NCBI GenBank assembly: GCA_045863195.1
Contig: BTUI01000001.1
Location: 248,001 to 312,000 of the forward strand
Direction: 5' to 3'
Source: W-Chloroflexi-9 sp045863195
Lineage (GTDB): Bacteria; Chloroflexota; Dehalococcoidia; UBA2979
Length of the DNA: 64,000 nt
Shown: one piece after another, positions 49,394 to 58,678 of the stretch
How the letters are laid out: each line of letters begins with the position of its first letter
How positions within the stretch are numbered: position 1 is the stretch's first letter
Made by a program: the position numbers and the translations under genes
The notes under the pieces: model-generated
The model's input: only the letters and a program-made list of their open reading frames with translations
What the model was told of the DNA's origin: nothing
The model's database searches: none

Positions 49394-52300
49394 CTACGCT
49401 GCAGCCCATTCGCTAGACAGCAGTGCCGCCTGCTCCAGCACCGTCTCCGTCGCCTTCTCTTGCTTGTCCGGCGGGTAGCCGTGCTTGCGCAGGGTGCGAC
49501 GGACGATGACGCGGAGCTGCGCGCGGACGTTCTCGCGCACGGTCCAGTCGATGGTGGTGCTGGCTTTCACTCGCTCCACTAACTCTCGCGCGATGTCTCG
49601 AAGCGTGTCGTCGCCGAGGACAGCCACGGCGGAATCGTTCGTTTCGAGGGCGTCGTAAAAGGCCAGTTCGTCGTCCGTGAGGCCGAGTTCTTCGCCGCGG
49701 CGTGAGGCCTCGTTCATCTTCTTCGCGAGCGCGATCAACTCCTCGATGACCTGGGCGGTCTCGACGGCGCGGTTCTGGTAGCGGCGGATCGACTGTTCGA
49801 GGAGCTCCGCGAACGAACGCGACTGCACGACGTTCTTACGGCGGCGCGCCGTGATCTCGCCTTCGAGGAGCTTGCGCAACAGTTCGACGGCGAGGTTCTG
49901 GTGGGGCATCTCGCGGACTTCGGCGAGGAAGTCGTCCGAGAGGATCGAGATGTCGGGCTTCTGCAGGCCGGCGGCGGCGAAAATGTCGATGACGCCATCC
50001 GGGGCGATGGCGCTCTCGACGATCTGACGGATCGCGGCGTTGGTCTCTTCCTCGGTGCGGCCGTTGACGGTGGCGCCCTTCGCGAGGGCTGCGCGGACGG
50101 TCTTGAAGAAGGCCACGTCGGCCGCGATCTCCTGCGCGAAGTCCGAGGTCGCGGCGAGGGCGAACGCGCGACTCAGCGAGGCGACCGCGTCCAGCAGACG
50201 GTCCTTGCCGTCCTTCTGTCCGTTCTTCCCGTTGCCGAGCGCGAGGATGTGCTCCTGGGCGGCGGGGATGAGGCTCAGGCGTTCCGTGGCTGAGCCGGTG
50301 GTCCACTTTGACCAGTCGAAGCCGTGGAAGAGGTCGTGGCAGATCTCGTAGTCGCGCCGCAGCACGTTGACCGCGTCGTCCTGCGGGAGCGCGGTCGCGC
50401 CTTCGCCGCCGGCGTCCGTGTACGTGGCGAGGGCGCGGCGGAGGCTGTCCGCCAGGCCGATGTAGTCGACGACGAGGCCGCCCGGCTTGTCGCGGAATTT
50501 GCGGTTCACGCGGGCGATCGCCTGCATCAGGCCGTGGCCTTGCATCGGCTTGTCGACGTACATCGTGTGGAGCACGGGGGCGTCGAAGCCGGTGAGCCAC
50601 ATGTCTCGGACGATGACCACCTTCAGAGGGTCGTTTGGGTCACGGAAGCGCTTGGCGAGCGCCTCGCGGCGAGGCTTGTTCCGGATGTGCTGCTGCCACT
50701 CCGCGCCGTCCGAGGCGCTCCCGGTCATCACGACTTTGATCACACCCGCATCGTCATCCGGGTCATGCCACTCAGGGCGTAGCGCGACGATGGCGTCGTA
50801 CAGCGCGACGGCGATGCGGCGGCTCATCGCCACCACCATCGCCTTGCCGTCGAGAGCTTCGCGGCGCCGTTCGAAGTGCTCGACGAGGTCCTGGGCGATC
50901 AGTTTGGTGCGCTGCTCCGTGCCGACGATCGCTTCGAGCTGTGCCCACTTCGTCTTGAGCTTCTCGCGCTGGTCGACCTCTTCGCCCTCGGTCGCCTCCT
51001 CGAACTCGTCGTCGAGCTCCGGCATGCGCTCCTGGTCGAGGCCGAGCTTCGCGAGGCGGCTCTCGTAGTAGATCGGGACGGTCGCCTCGTCGGTGACGGC
51101 GCGCTGGATGTCGTAGATGGAGATGTAGTCGCCGAAAACCGCGCGCGTGTTCTTGTCCTCCAGCTCCAGCGGCGTGCCGGTGAAGCCGATGTACGAGGCG
51201 TGCGGCAGGGCGTCGCGCATGTGGCGCGCGAAACCGGCGGAGAGGTCGCCCTGCTCCGTGAGGCGGGTGCCGAACTCGTACTGGCTGCGGTGCGCTTCAT
51301 CGGCGATGACGACGATGTTCTGACGCTCTGAGAGGACGGGGTGGCGGTCACCGCGTTCGTCGGGCATGAACTTCTGGATGGTGGTGAAGACCACGCCACC
51401 GGCAGCGACCTTCAGTTTCTCGCGGAGGTCGGCGCGGCTCTCCGCCTGCACCGGCGGCTGGCGGAGCAGGTCGTGGCAGCGCGCGAAGGTGCCGAAGAGC
51501 TGGTCGTCGAGGTCGTTGCGGTCCGTGATCACAACGATCGTCGGGTTCTGCATCGCCGGTTCGAGGATGACGCGGCCGGCGTAGAAGGCCATCGAGAGGC
51601 TCTTGCCCGCCCCTTGCGTGTGCCAGATCACGCCGATGCGCCGGTCGCTCGGCTCGCCGCCGGCCTGAGGGCTTGCCCGGTAGGTGCCGTGCTCCTCTGC
51701 TGGCGTCGGGCGCGTCGGCGTCTCGGTGAAGGTTGAGGCGCGGAGCGTCTCCTGCAGGGCGACGTTGACGGCGTGGAACTGGTGGTAGCCGGCCATCTTC
51801 TTAGCGAGCGTGCCCGCGCCCATGTCCTCGAAAACGGTGAAATAGCGGACGAGGTCGAGGAAGCGGCGCGGCTCGAAGACACCTTCGATGACGACCTGGA
51901 GCTGCGTGAGCGCGTTGTCGGCGAGCTCCTGGCCCGCAATGGTGCGCCAGGGCATAAACCACTCGCGGCCGGCGGTGACGGTGCCGATGCGCGCCTGCGT
52001 GCCGTCCGAAATGACGAGGCTCTCGTTGTAGGTGAAGAGCGAGGGGATCTCCGCCTGGTAGGTCTGGAGCTGGCTGTAGGCCGACCAGATGGTGGCGTCT
52101 TCATCGGCGGCGTTCTTTAGTTCGAGGACGGCGAGCGGAAGGCCGTTCACGAAGACGACGATGTCCGGGCGGCGGTGATGCTTGTTCTCGACGACGGTGA
52201 ACTGGTTCACGACGAGCCAGTCGTTGTTCGCCGGTTCATCGAAGTCCAGCACGCGCACCTGCGCGCCGCCGATGGAGCCGTCCGGTCGCTTGAACTCGAC

Positions 52301-52600
52301 GTTCACGCCGTCGACGAGCATCCGGTGTAGCGCGTGGTTACGCGTGACGATCGAGGGGCCATCGATGAGTGTGAGGCGGCGGAACGCGTCCGCGATCGCC
52401 TCGGCCGGCAGATGTGGGTTCAGCCGTCCGAGGGCGTCCCGCAGCCGTCGACGCAGCACCACCTGCCCGAAGTCGTCGCGCTCCGCCCCTGCCTCACCCG
52501 GGGCGATCTCCGGCCCGCCGCGCACGGCGTACCCGAGCCCGGCGAACCACTCGAGGGCTGCCTCCTCGACGACGGACTCGGTGAAGGAGTGACCGGTCAC
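49394..52600 (-). CDS. hsdR: Type I restriction endonuclease subunit R
   Basis: HsdR is the motor and nuclease of a type I restriction-modification enzyme; it translocates DNA from unmethylated sites and cuts at a distance. At 1068 residues it is full length. The N-terminal nuclease has RPDIVVFVNGLPLAVLELKN (Asp146, Glu160, Lys162) and the downstream QxxxY helix (SAYSQLQTYQ). The ATPase has TQGAGKS at 328-334, VIADEAHRSQYE and GFTGTPLE. The C-terminal helical domain binds HsdM. The GTG start overlaps the abi stop by 3 bp. It is the last gene of hsdM-hsdS-abi-hsdR. Confidence 0.96.
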   Translation of the reverse strand: MTGHSFTESVVEEAALEWFAGLGYAVRGGPEIAPGEAGAERDDFGQVVLRRRLRDALGRLNPHLPAEAIADAFRRLTLIDGPSIVTRNHALHRMLVDGVNVEFKRPDGSIGGAQVRVLDFDEPANNDWLVVNQFTVVENKHHRRPDIVVFVNGLPLAVLELKNAADEDATIWSAYSQLQTYQAEIPSLFTYNESLVISDGTQARIGTVTAGREWFMPWRTIAGQELADNALTQLQVVIEGVFEPRRFLDLVRYFTVFEDMGAGTLAKKMAGYHQFHAVNVALQETLRASTFTETPTRPTPAEEHGTYRASPQAGGEPSDRRIGVIWHTQGAGKSLSMAFYAGRVILEPAMQNPTIVVITDRNDLDDQLFGTFARCHDLLRQPPVQAESRADLREKLKVAAGGVVFTTIQKFMPDERGDRHPVLSERQNIVVIADEAHRSQYEFGTRLTEQGDLSAGFARHMRDALPHASYIGFTGTPLELEDKNTRAVFGDYISIYDIQRAVTDEATVPIYYESRLAKLGLDQERMPELDDEFEEATEGEEVDQREKLKTKWAQLEAIVGTEQRTKLIAQDLVEHFERRREALDGKAMVVAMSRRIAVALYDAIVALRPEWHDPDDDAGVIKVVMTGSASDGAEWQQHIRNKPRREALAKRFRDPNDPLKVVIVRDMWLTGFDAPVLHTMYVDKPMQGHGLMQAIARVNRKFRDKPGGLVVDYIGLADSLRRALATYTDAGGEGATALPQDDAVNVLRRDYEICHDLFHGFDWSKWTTGSATERLSLIPAAQEHILALGNGKNGQKDGKDRLLDAVASLSRAFALAATSDFAQEIAADVAFFKTVRAALAKGATVNGRTEEETNAAIRQIVESAIAPDGVIDIFAAAGLQKPDISILSDDFLAEVREMPHQNLAVELLRKLLEGEITARRRKNVVQSRSFAELLEQSIRRYQNRAVETAQVIEELIALAKKMNEASRRGEELGLTDDELAFYDALETNDSAVAVLGDDTLRDIARELVERVKASTTIDWTVRENVRAQLRVIVRRTLRKHGYPPDKQEKATETVLEQAALLSSEWAAA

Positions 52601-53925
52601 GTGGATGCCTCTTCGGCCGGCGCCGGCTTGTCCTGAAGCTGTCCCGTCTCGATCTGGTAGTTGTACGACTCGACGAGAAACGCGGAGACGGTCTTGGCGG
52701 CGTTCACGACAACCCGGGCGTGGTGAGGCGCAGGCTTACGTTCGCGTGCGTGGCCGTCGCTCATGCTGTTGCGCAACGGCGCCAGACCGTTGGCCACCAT
52801 TACTAGGCCACGGATGACATCCTTGAAACGGGCGTCCAGGTCCGAGCGCTCCGCGTCCATGCGGAGGAGTTTGGTCACCTGCTTGAACTGCTTGGGAAGG
52901 TCTCCCTTGTAATCGCCCTTGGCACCTGCGAGACGGCGTTCGAGTTCCGAGAGGATGGCTTCGAGCAACGTGCGGGCCACCGTCACGGCACCATCGAGGT
53001 CGCCCGAGGCAAGACGAGAGTCGCACTTCCCAGCCAGCTCACGGACGTACTCATCAGACAAGACGTCCGTAGCGTGAGTCGGATCGGGCAATGCGACGGC
53101 ACCGCTCGCTCGACGTCTCGCTGCGAAGGTGGGCTTGCCCGAGATGGCGCGGGCCTCGACCAGTTCCCAGCCGTCGACCAGCAGTTGCTTGTTGATCGTC
53201 TCGACCAGCGCCCTCGCCTCTGTTGTGTCAGGACGCACTACCGGATGAACCATCTCGCTGAGAAACCGAAGGAAGGCCTCATCGGCCCCATCCATCAGGT
53301 TGAGCCGGCTATCCGAGAAGACCCAGTCATCATCCCAGTCGTAGTTGTTCTCGCGGTGCTGCCAGATATCGGCAGCCATGTCATCGAACCGGCCATCGTG
53401 GGAGGGCAGAGTGTCGAGAGGGTACAAACGCGCGAGAAACTCGGACTCCGCGAGCTTACCCGACCAGGAGACCTGCCCAACGATGATTTCATCGCGGATG
53501 GCACGCCGGGTGACTTCCGAGATGGATCGTTGCTGTTCCAAAACGACGCGAGTCTCGGGGTTGGCAGCAATGATGCGACCGCCCTCATACACGAAGCCGT
53601 CGTTTGCGAGGCAATCCTTGAGACCTTTGATGGCGCGCTCCAACGCCTCCCGTGCATCATTCGTGGGCAGGTCGGCTTCAGTCCGATCGATGACGCGTTG
53701 GTACACCTGCAGCAGTTGCCTTACGTCGGCCGACTTGGTGAAGTCCAGCGTGTGGTAATGGCGTTCGACGAGGGAGCGCCGCTGTCCGGAGACGGTGGGC
53801 TCGAAGTCACGATCACACCTGATGCCCGCGTCCTCGAACTCGCGCTCGATCTCGCGGAGCGTCCAACCTACGAGAAACTCGCGGAACTCTGTACGCGTCC
53901 GCTTGCTGACGACCTCAGGAGGCAT
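52597..53925 (-). CDS. Abortive-infection (Abi_C-domain) protein within the hsd operon
   Basis: This 442-residue protein starts at the ATG at 53925, which overlaps the hsdS stop by one base. The N-terminal 100 residues (EFLVGWTLREIEREFEDAGI) resemble an AbiJ-type recognition domain. The C-terminal 110 residues match the Abi_C pattern: ARTLLEAILSELERRL, GDLPKQFKQVTKLLRMD, VANGLAPLRNSMSDGHARE, and VVNAAKTVSAFLVESY. Such proteins appear in abortive-infection systems and probably kill or arrest cells when restriction fails. The junctions (TGATG with hsdS, GTGA with hsdR) show it is translated as part of the restriction operon. Confidence 0.85.
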   Translation of the reverse strand: MPPEVVSKRTRTEFREFLVGWTLREIEREFEDAGIRCDRDFEPTVSGQRRSLVERHYHTLDFTKSADVRQLLQVYQRVIDRTEADLPTNDAREALERAIKGLKDCLANDGFVYEGGRIIAANPETRVVLEQQRSISEVTRRAIRDEIIVGQVSWSGKLAESEFLARLYPLDTLPSHDGRFDDMAADIWQHRENNYDWDDDWVFSDSRLNLMDGADEAFLRFLSEMVHPVVRPDTTEARALVETINKQLLVDGWELVEARAISGKPTFAARRRASGAVALPDPTHATDVLSDEYVRELAGKCDSRLASGDLDGAVTVARTLLEAILSELERRLAGAKGDYKGDLPKQFKQVTKLLRMDAERSDLDARFKDVIRGLVMVANGLAPLRNSMSDGHARERKPAPHHARVVVNAAKTVSAFLVESYNYQIETGQLQDKPAPAEEAST

Positions 53926-55157
53926 CAGCAAGCCCTCTCGACGATGCGCGCAGGGGCTTCGACGCGCAGCTGGCCGGAGATGAGACGCGGCAGCAACGTG
54001 TCGCGAAGCTCGGTGAGCGTGCGCGATTCGCTGACGTTCGTTGTGATCAGGTCGTATAGCGGCGACATCGTTGCGTGATAGGCGTCATGGACTTCTCGAG
54101 GAGGCACGACGCACTGGATGCTGCGAAAGCTGGACTTGCCAATCTCAGGGAACGTCGTTCCGCTGGCGCGGGACCGGATCTCGTCCATGTTGAGCCGCGT
54201 CCAGTTGAGGACGAATGGGGGCTTCACGTCACCGTCGCAGACCATCGCGGCCATGCCCTGGTTCACGGCGACGGGCAATCGAGCGATCGCCAAGTAGCCG
54301 ACGGGTGCACGCGAGGACATCAGCACCGTATCCGCGGGGAGGAGCCCAGAGCTGACCTTCGCCAGGCCCGCGTCTGTGATTCGTCGCGCTGTATCGAGCA
54401 GCACCGGCGTAGAGATCTTCGAGAGATCCTTCGGCGTGGCGAAGGCGTGAGAGCCGTCCCAGAAGGCGGGTTCTTTGGTGCTCGGAGTGCTTCCTCCGAA
54501 CACCGACACGACATCCCCTACTGTGCTCACCCGCCACCCCGCCGGGATCGGGCCCAGCGCCGAATCCTCGAACGAGTCGGGGAAGAGGCCGGCGGTGGCG
54601 GCGTCCATGTGCGAGGGCTCGCGGCCCTCGGCCTTCGCGCGCACGGGGTCGAAGTCCACGAACCACGACTTGAACAGCGCCCGTGCCATCTCATCGAGCG
54701 TCGCGTTCATGCCCTCATTCAGCTCGATCTTGTCGTCGAGCGCTCCGAGGACCTCGGCGATGGCTCGTTGCTCGGGGAGCGGAGGGAGCGAAACTAGCTC
54801 CATATGGAGATCGTTCCGGTTCACCCCTGGAACGCTGCTCTTGTCCGAATGAGCGTGGTAGTTGATGGTCTGCAGTAGGTAGAAGACGAACCGGGGATCG
54901 TTCCCCTTGAAGTCCTCAACGAAGAGCGACGTGTTGAGCGGCCAGTAGGGTTCGGAGACCCAGTGGACTGACCCGATGGAGCCATAGCGGCCGATGACCA
55001 CACCGGGCGCTTCGCACCGGGCTTCGTGGTGAAACCCGCTCACACCACCAGACGACACCACCGGGAAGCGACCTGGCTGCCTCCTATCCGCCGGGAGGTC
55101 GAAGCCACGCTTCAGGTTCACGACGGTGCCGAGCGGAACCTGCGGCCACTCGCTCAC
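53925..55157 (-). CDS. hsdS: Type I restriction specificity subunit S
   Basis: HsdS chooses the bipartite DNA target. The 410-residue protein has two target-recognition domains: one at about 5-120 (VPLGTVVNLKRGFDLPADRR) and one at about 195-330 (GWRVSTVGDVVSVFGGSTPS). Each is followed by a conserved helix, LPPLPEQRAIAEVLGALDDKI after the first and a shorter RTLTELRDTLLPRLISGQL after the second. The central linker includes MARALFKSWFVDFDPVRAKA. The GTG start at 55157 overlaps the hsdM stop by 4 bp. No second, silent hsdS copy or invertase is seen, so specificity looks fixed. Confidence 0.95.
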   Translation of the reverse strand: MSEWPQVPLGTVVNLKRGFDLPADRRQPGRFPVVSSGGVSGFHHEARCEAPGVVIGRYGSIGSVHWVSEPYWPLNTSLFVEDFKGNDPRFVFYLLQTINYHAHSDKSSVPGVNRNDLHMELVSLPPLPEQRAIAEVLGALDDKIELNEGMNATLDEMARALFKSWFVDFDPVRAKAEGREPSHMDAATAGLFPDSFEDSALGPIPAGWRVSTVGDVVSVFGGSTPSTKEPAFWDGSHAFATPKDLSKISTPVLLDTARRITDAGLAKVSSGLLPADTVLMSSRAPVGYLAIARLPVAVNQGMAAMVCDGDVKPPFVLNWTRLNMDEIRSRASGTTFPEIGKSSFRSIQCVVPPREVHDAYHATMSPLYDLITTNVSESRTLTELRDTLLPRLISGQLRVEAPARIVERAC

Positions 55158-56695
55158 GAGGGCGTGACCCGAGCCAACTGCACGAGAATCTGAGATTGGA
55201 GTCTGGTCGCCTCCCCAAAGTGACCGGCGAGCTCGCCCCGCAACCGCTCGAACTTCTCCTCGAACGGCTCATCGTCCTCCTCCGCGTCGGCCGCGCCAAC
55301 GTAACGGCCGGGCGTCAGGACGTAGCCGTGCTCGGCGATCACCTCGATGCTCGCGGAGCGGCAGAAGCCCCGTTCGTCCGCGTATTCCGCCGCGCCCTCG
55401 TCGCCGCGCCAGGCGTGGTACGTGCCGGCGATGCGCGCGACCTCCTCGGCGCTCAGTTCGCGGTGCGTGCGGTCGACGAGCGAGCCGAGCTTGCGTGCAT
55501 CGATGAACAGCACCTCGCGCCGCCGGTCGCGGAAGCGGTTGTTCTGCTTGTCGCGCGTCAGGAACCAGAGGCAGACCGGGATCTGCGTCGAGTAGAAGAG
55601 CTGACCGGGCAGCGCCACCATGCAGTCCACCAGGTCCGCCTCGATGATCGCCTTGCGGATCTCCCCCTCGCCGGACGTGTTGGAGGACATCGAACCGTTC
55701 GCCAGTACGAAACCGGCCTGCCCGGTGGGGGCGAGGTGGTGGATGAAGTGCTGCACCCATGCGAAGTTTGCGTTGTTCGGGGGCGGTGGACCGTACTTCC
55801 AACGCTGGTCCTCGCGCAGCAGGTCGCCGCGCCAGTCACTCGCGTTGAACGGCGGGTTCGCCAGCAGGTAGTCGGCGCGCAGGTCAGGATGCAGATTGTT
55901 GTGGAACGTGTCGCCGTGCGCGATCTGCGCGTCGATGCCCCGGATCGCCAGGTTCATCTTGGCCAGCCGCCAAGTCGTGTAGTTCGACTCCTGCCCGTAG
56001 ATGCTGACGTCGCCCAGCCGCCCGCCGTGCTCCTCGATGAACCGCTCGCTCTGCACGAACATGCCGCCGGAGCCACAGCAGGGGTCGTACACGCGACCTC
56101 GGTACGGGGCCAGCATCTCCACCAGCACACGGACCACGCCGCGCGGCGTATAGAACTCGCCGCTCTTCCGCCCCTCGGCGCTCGCGAACTGCGCGAGGAA
56201 GTACTCGTAGACGCGTCCGAGCACGTCCTGCGACCGCGCCTCACCGCCGCCGACCTCGATGTCGCTGACCATCTTGACCAGCTGCCCGAGCGCCTCCTTG
56301 TCGAGCCCCGGCCGTGCGTATTCCTTCGGCAGCACGCCCTGGAGCGTTGGGTTGTCGCGCTCGATCGCCACCATCGCCGCGTCCACCGTCTCGCCGATGG
56401 TCGGCTGCGGCGCCTCGCCCTGGATCTTTGCCCAGCGCGCCTCGGCCGGCACCCAGAAGACGCCGACGGCGCGGTACTCGTCCGGGTCCTCGGGGTCCGC
56501 GCCGTCGGCTACCTCTGCGTGGAGCCTCGCGTGCTGCTCCGCGAAGGCGTCGGAGATGTACTTCAGGAAGATGAGCCCGAGCACGACGTGCTTGTACTCG
56601 CCGGCGTCCATGTTGTTGCGGAGCGCATCCGCCATCTGCCACAGGCGCGCCTCGTACCCGAGCGTCGCGCCGTTCGGTTGTTTATGTGTTGCCAA
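55154..56695 (-). CDS. hsdM: Type I restriction DNA methyltransferase subunit M
   Basis: HsdM is the N6-adenine methylase subunit. I choose a TTG at 56695, 10 nt after AGAAGG, giving 513 residues that begin ATHKQPNGATLGYEARLWQM, the usual HsdM start; the open frame extends 39 codons upstream without conservation. SAM motif I is DPCCGSGGM at 204-212 and the catalytic motif IV is NPPF at 280-283. The N-terminal helical domain (ADALRNNMDAGEYKHVVLGL) and the C-terminal extension are intact. It leads the operon; a -10 box TAGAAT lies about 29 bp upstream. The divergent winged-helix gene 370 bp away could control it. Confidence 0.96.
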   Translation of the reverse strand: MATHKQPNGATLGYEARLWQMADALRNNMDAGEYKHVVLGLIFLKYISDAFAEQHARLHAEVADGADPEDPDEYRAVGVFWVPAEARWAKIQGEAPQPTIGETVDAAMVAIERDNPTLQGVLPKEYARPGLDKEALGQLVKMVSDIEVGGGEARSQDVLGRVYEYFLAQFASAEGRKSGEFYTPRGVVRVLVEMLAPYRGRVYDPCCGSGGMFVQSERFIEEHGGRLGDVSIYGQESNYTTWRLAKMNLAIRGIDAQIAHGDTFHNNLHPDLRADYLLANPPFNASDWRGDLLREDQRWKYGPPPPNNANFAWVQHFIHHLAPTGQAGFVLANGSMSSNTSGEGEIRKAIIEADLVDCMVALPGQLFYSTQIPVCLWFLTRDKQNNRFRDRRREVLFIDARKLGSLVDRTHRELSAEEVARIAGTYHAWRGDEGAAEYADERGFCRSASIEVIAEHGYVLTPGRYVGAADAEEDDEPFEEKFERLRGELAGHFGEATRLQSQILVQLARVTPS

Positions 56696-56723
56696 GACGA
56701 ACCGACCTTCTCGTTGCCGGGTG

Positions 56724-56729
56724 ATTCTA
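56724..56729 (-). promoter_or_regulatory. Candidate -10 box for the hsd operon
   Basis: On the minus strand TAGAAT (5 of 6 to consensus) is preceded by an AT-rich CGCAACATTTATG. The start site would be near 56717, about 20 nt before the hsdM TTG. No good -35 is visible; a GCAACAT repeat sits in its place and could be an activator site. Confidence 0.4.
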
Positions 56730-57036
56730 CATAAATGTTGCGATGTTGCTCTCCGCTGCGCGCTTTCGAGGTGCAGAGTGGAGCACGAGCGCCGGCACGA
56801 TCGGCGGATCAAGGTGCCCTGCTACTGCGCCGAATGCGTACTTTGAATGCCTTAGACAGGTCGCCCGCCCGGCTTCCGGTCACCGACACTCAACCACCAA
56901 GGGATCAACCGGCAGGCGCTGGGATGGTGAGCGCTTCGGGCGCTTTCGAGCGGTGTGCCGGGGCCCAGGACGTGGGCCTTTCGGACGGTCCTTCTCTCGA
57001 GCCCGATGCTGCGAAAGCGCGACGAGGGTGCGATCC
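56730..57036. other. Divergent control region between hsdM and the winged-helix gene
   Basis: These bases hold regulatory sequence for both directions and no supported gene; open frames here lack ribosome binding sites. Confidence 0.35.
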
Positions 57037-57061
57037 GTAACGATTGTACTCATGTTACGAT
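57037..57061 (+). promoter_or_regulatory. GTAACGAT/GTTACGAT repeat ahead of the winged-helix gene
   Basis: GTAACGAT (57037-57044) recurs as GTTACGAT (57054-57061), 17 bp apart; GTAAC and GTTAC also form an inverted pair. The site ends 7 bp before the ATG at 57068, so it may be an autoregulatory operator or part of the promoter of a leaderless transcript. Confidence 0.4.
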
Positions 57062-57067
57062 ACTCCC

Positions 57068-58429
57068 ATGTCAGCAGCGCGACGCTCGCTTTTGCAAACC
57101 ATGATCCTCGTGGAACTCGAGCGGGAACCGGCCCGATCCATCGAGGCGCTTGCTTCGCGCCTCGGCAAGCTCAGGCCTTCCGTGAGCCGTTCCCTCAAGT
57201 TGCTGCAGGCAGAGGGTCTCGTGGTGCGTGAACGTCAGGTATGGCGCCTCACGCCGGAAGGCGGAGCTGAGGCTCAGGAGGCGAGACGACTCGTGAGGGA
57301 AACGGCCGCGGGCGTACAACAGGCAATCGCACAGGCAATGGTGCCCGCATCCGAAGCAGCGCGGGCAGCAGCGCTCATCGTCAGGACATCGCACATGCAG
57401 GACGCATTCAAGGCGATCAACCGCTGGAATTCGATGCAGCTGGCCGCGGTAGCGCTCCCTGACATCGGCCGCGTGATGGAGCAGTTCGACTCATCAGCTG
57501 TGGTTAGTCTGCAGCGAACCTTGCGTGAGGCGGCGGGTATCGGCGGGGCGTTGCAGGCGCTCAACACCTCTCACACGGAAGCGCTGACTCGGGCGATCAC
57601 GCCGCTCCTGGATACACAGAGCCACCACGCAGCATTCATGGCGCAGATCGCTGAGTCCGTGCGCGCGCCCATGCTCGAGTCCGTGTACCGGGCCGTGAAC
57701 CTGAGTCTCTCGAGTTCGATCGAGGACGGCTTCGCCATGCGTGGGCTTGAACGACTCCGACTGCCCTCCATCATGCTGCAAGACCTGAATGCGTTTCCGC
57801 CTCTCGATGTCCACTTCCCGGCGATCACTGCGTCCCTCGAACAGCTCCTGACGCGTCCTATCGGAAATCCCGGGGACACGCGGGCGGCCGCCGGTGCCGG
57901 GTGGGTTCAACTGGCTGCACCTCCGATGGCAACAGCCGCATACTCTCGCTCACTGCGCCATTTCTTGGAGGAGGATCCCGCAGTCAGCTCTTCCGTCGCC
58001 TATCCGACGGACGATCATCGGGATGAACTCACCAGCCGGCTTACCCGTCTCGGCCCCGGATTCGTGGAGAAGTACCACGGAATGTGGTCGGCTCTGGAAG
58101 GCGGCGGCCCGGATCATCTCCGTCACGCGGCGAGCTCCGGAAGGGAGCTGATTCGGACCGTGCTCCAGTACTTTGTCCCCGACGCCGAACTCGATGATGA
58201 CGAGCGCTCGTCGCTGATCAAACCCCGCGTGAAGCGTCTGCTGGACGGCAGCGACAGCGGAGCCACATGGGTGTCCCACATGATGTTGGGCATGGTCGCG
58301 TACTACGGCATTTTCAACGCCTACGCGCACGAGGACCGTGACGACCTAGAGTCGCTGCGGGCGATGCTGATTGCTGCCGACGGCGTGCTCCTGTTCTTGC
58401 TTGTCAACGCGCAGCGCCACCGCGAGTAG
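57068..58429 (+). CDS. Winged-helix protein with C-terminal nuclease-like defence domain
   Basis: This 453-residue protein starts at the ATG at 57068. Residues 1-70 form a winged helix: MILVELEREPARSIEALASR, LRPSVSRSLKLLQAEGLVVR, QVWRLTPEG. A long helical middle follows (QQAIAQAMVPASEAARAAAL; GGALQALNTSHTEALTRAITP). The last 120 residues (KYHGMWSALEGGGPDHLRHA, SGRELIRTVLQYFVPDAEL, KPRVKRLL) resemble domains labelled predicted pPIWI-associating nuclease or similar conserved defence domains, a weak resemblance from memory. Divergent to the hsd operon and at the edge of the island, it may sense damage or regulate restriction. A direct repeat just upstream may be its own operator. Confidence 0.7.
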   Translation: MSAARRSLLQTMILVELEREPARSIEALASRLGKLRPSVSRSLKLLQAEGLVVRERQVWRLTPEGGAEAQEARRLVRETAAGVQQAIAQAMVPASEAARAAALIVRTSHMQDAFKAINRWNSMQLAAVALPDIGRVMEQFDSSAVVSLQRTLREAAGIGGALQALNTSHTEALTRAITPLLDTQSHHAAFMAQIAESVRAPMLESVYRAVNLSLSSSIEDGFAMRGLERLRLPSIMLQDLNAFPPLDVHFPAITASLEQLLTRPIGNPGDTRAAAGAGWVQLAAPPMATAAYSRSLRHFLEEDPAVSSSVAYPTDDHRDELTSRLTRLGPGFVEKYHGMWSALEGGGPDHLRHAASSGRELIRTVLQYFVPDAELDDDERSSLIKPRVKRLLDGSDSGATWVSHMMLGMVAYYGIFNAYAHEDRDDLESLRAMLIAADGVLLFLLVNAQRHRE

Positions 58430-58599
58430 GCATTGTGGGCAGGTCGCTGCAGTGGGGCACGCGGCCGTACGCGAGTTGGACCGCGGTTGTTCGCCGTCGC
58501 AGGCTTGCAGCGCTTAGGCAGATCGGCGATGAGTGACTCGACTTGCTCGCGCGCAAGACGCCACCGGCTCCGTCGGAGTTCCCCGCGCGGTGAGGAAGT
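58430..58599. other. Gene-free stretch at right edge of the defence island
   Basis: No supported gene lies between the winged-helix gene stop and the hairpin at 58600. Short frames here have no ribosome binding site. Confidence 0.35.
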
Positions 58600-58628
58600 C
58601 GACCTGGGCGCGAAGCGCGCCCAGGTCG
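58600..58628. terminator. 13-bp stem-loop between convergent genes
   Basis: CGACCTGGGCGCG (58600-58612) pairs perfectly with CGCGCCCAGGTCG (58616-58628) around a 3-nt AAG. It lies between the winged-helix gene and the BTAD regulator, which converge, so it could serve both as a bidirectional terminator. No T-run is present. Confidence 0.5.
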
Positions 58629-58678
58629 CTCGTGCAGGTACTGAAGGCCGGACTGCCGCCTAGGTACCGAAGAGCGGC

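Noticed and set aside
55196..56734. 512-codon plus-strand open frame
   Set aside because: It is antisense to hsdM, which has all methylase motifs.
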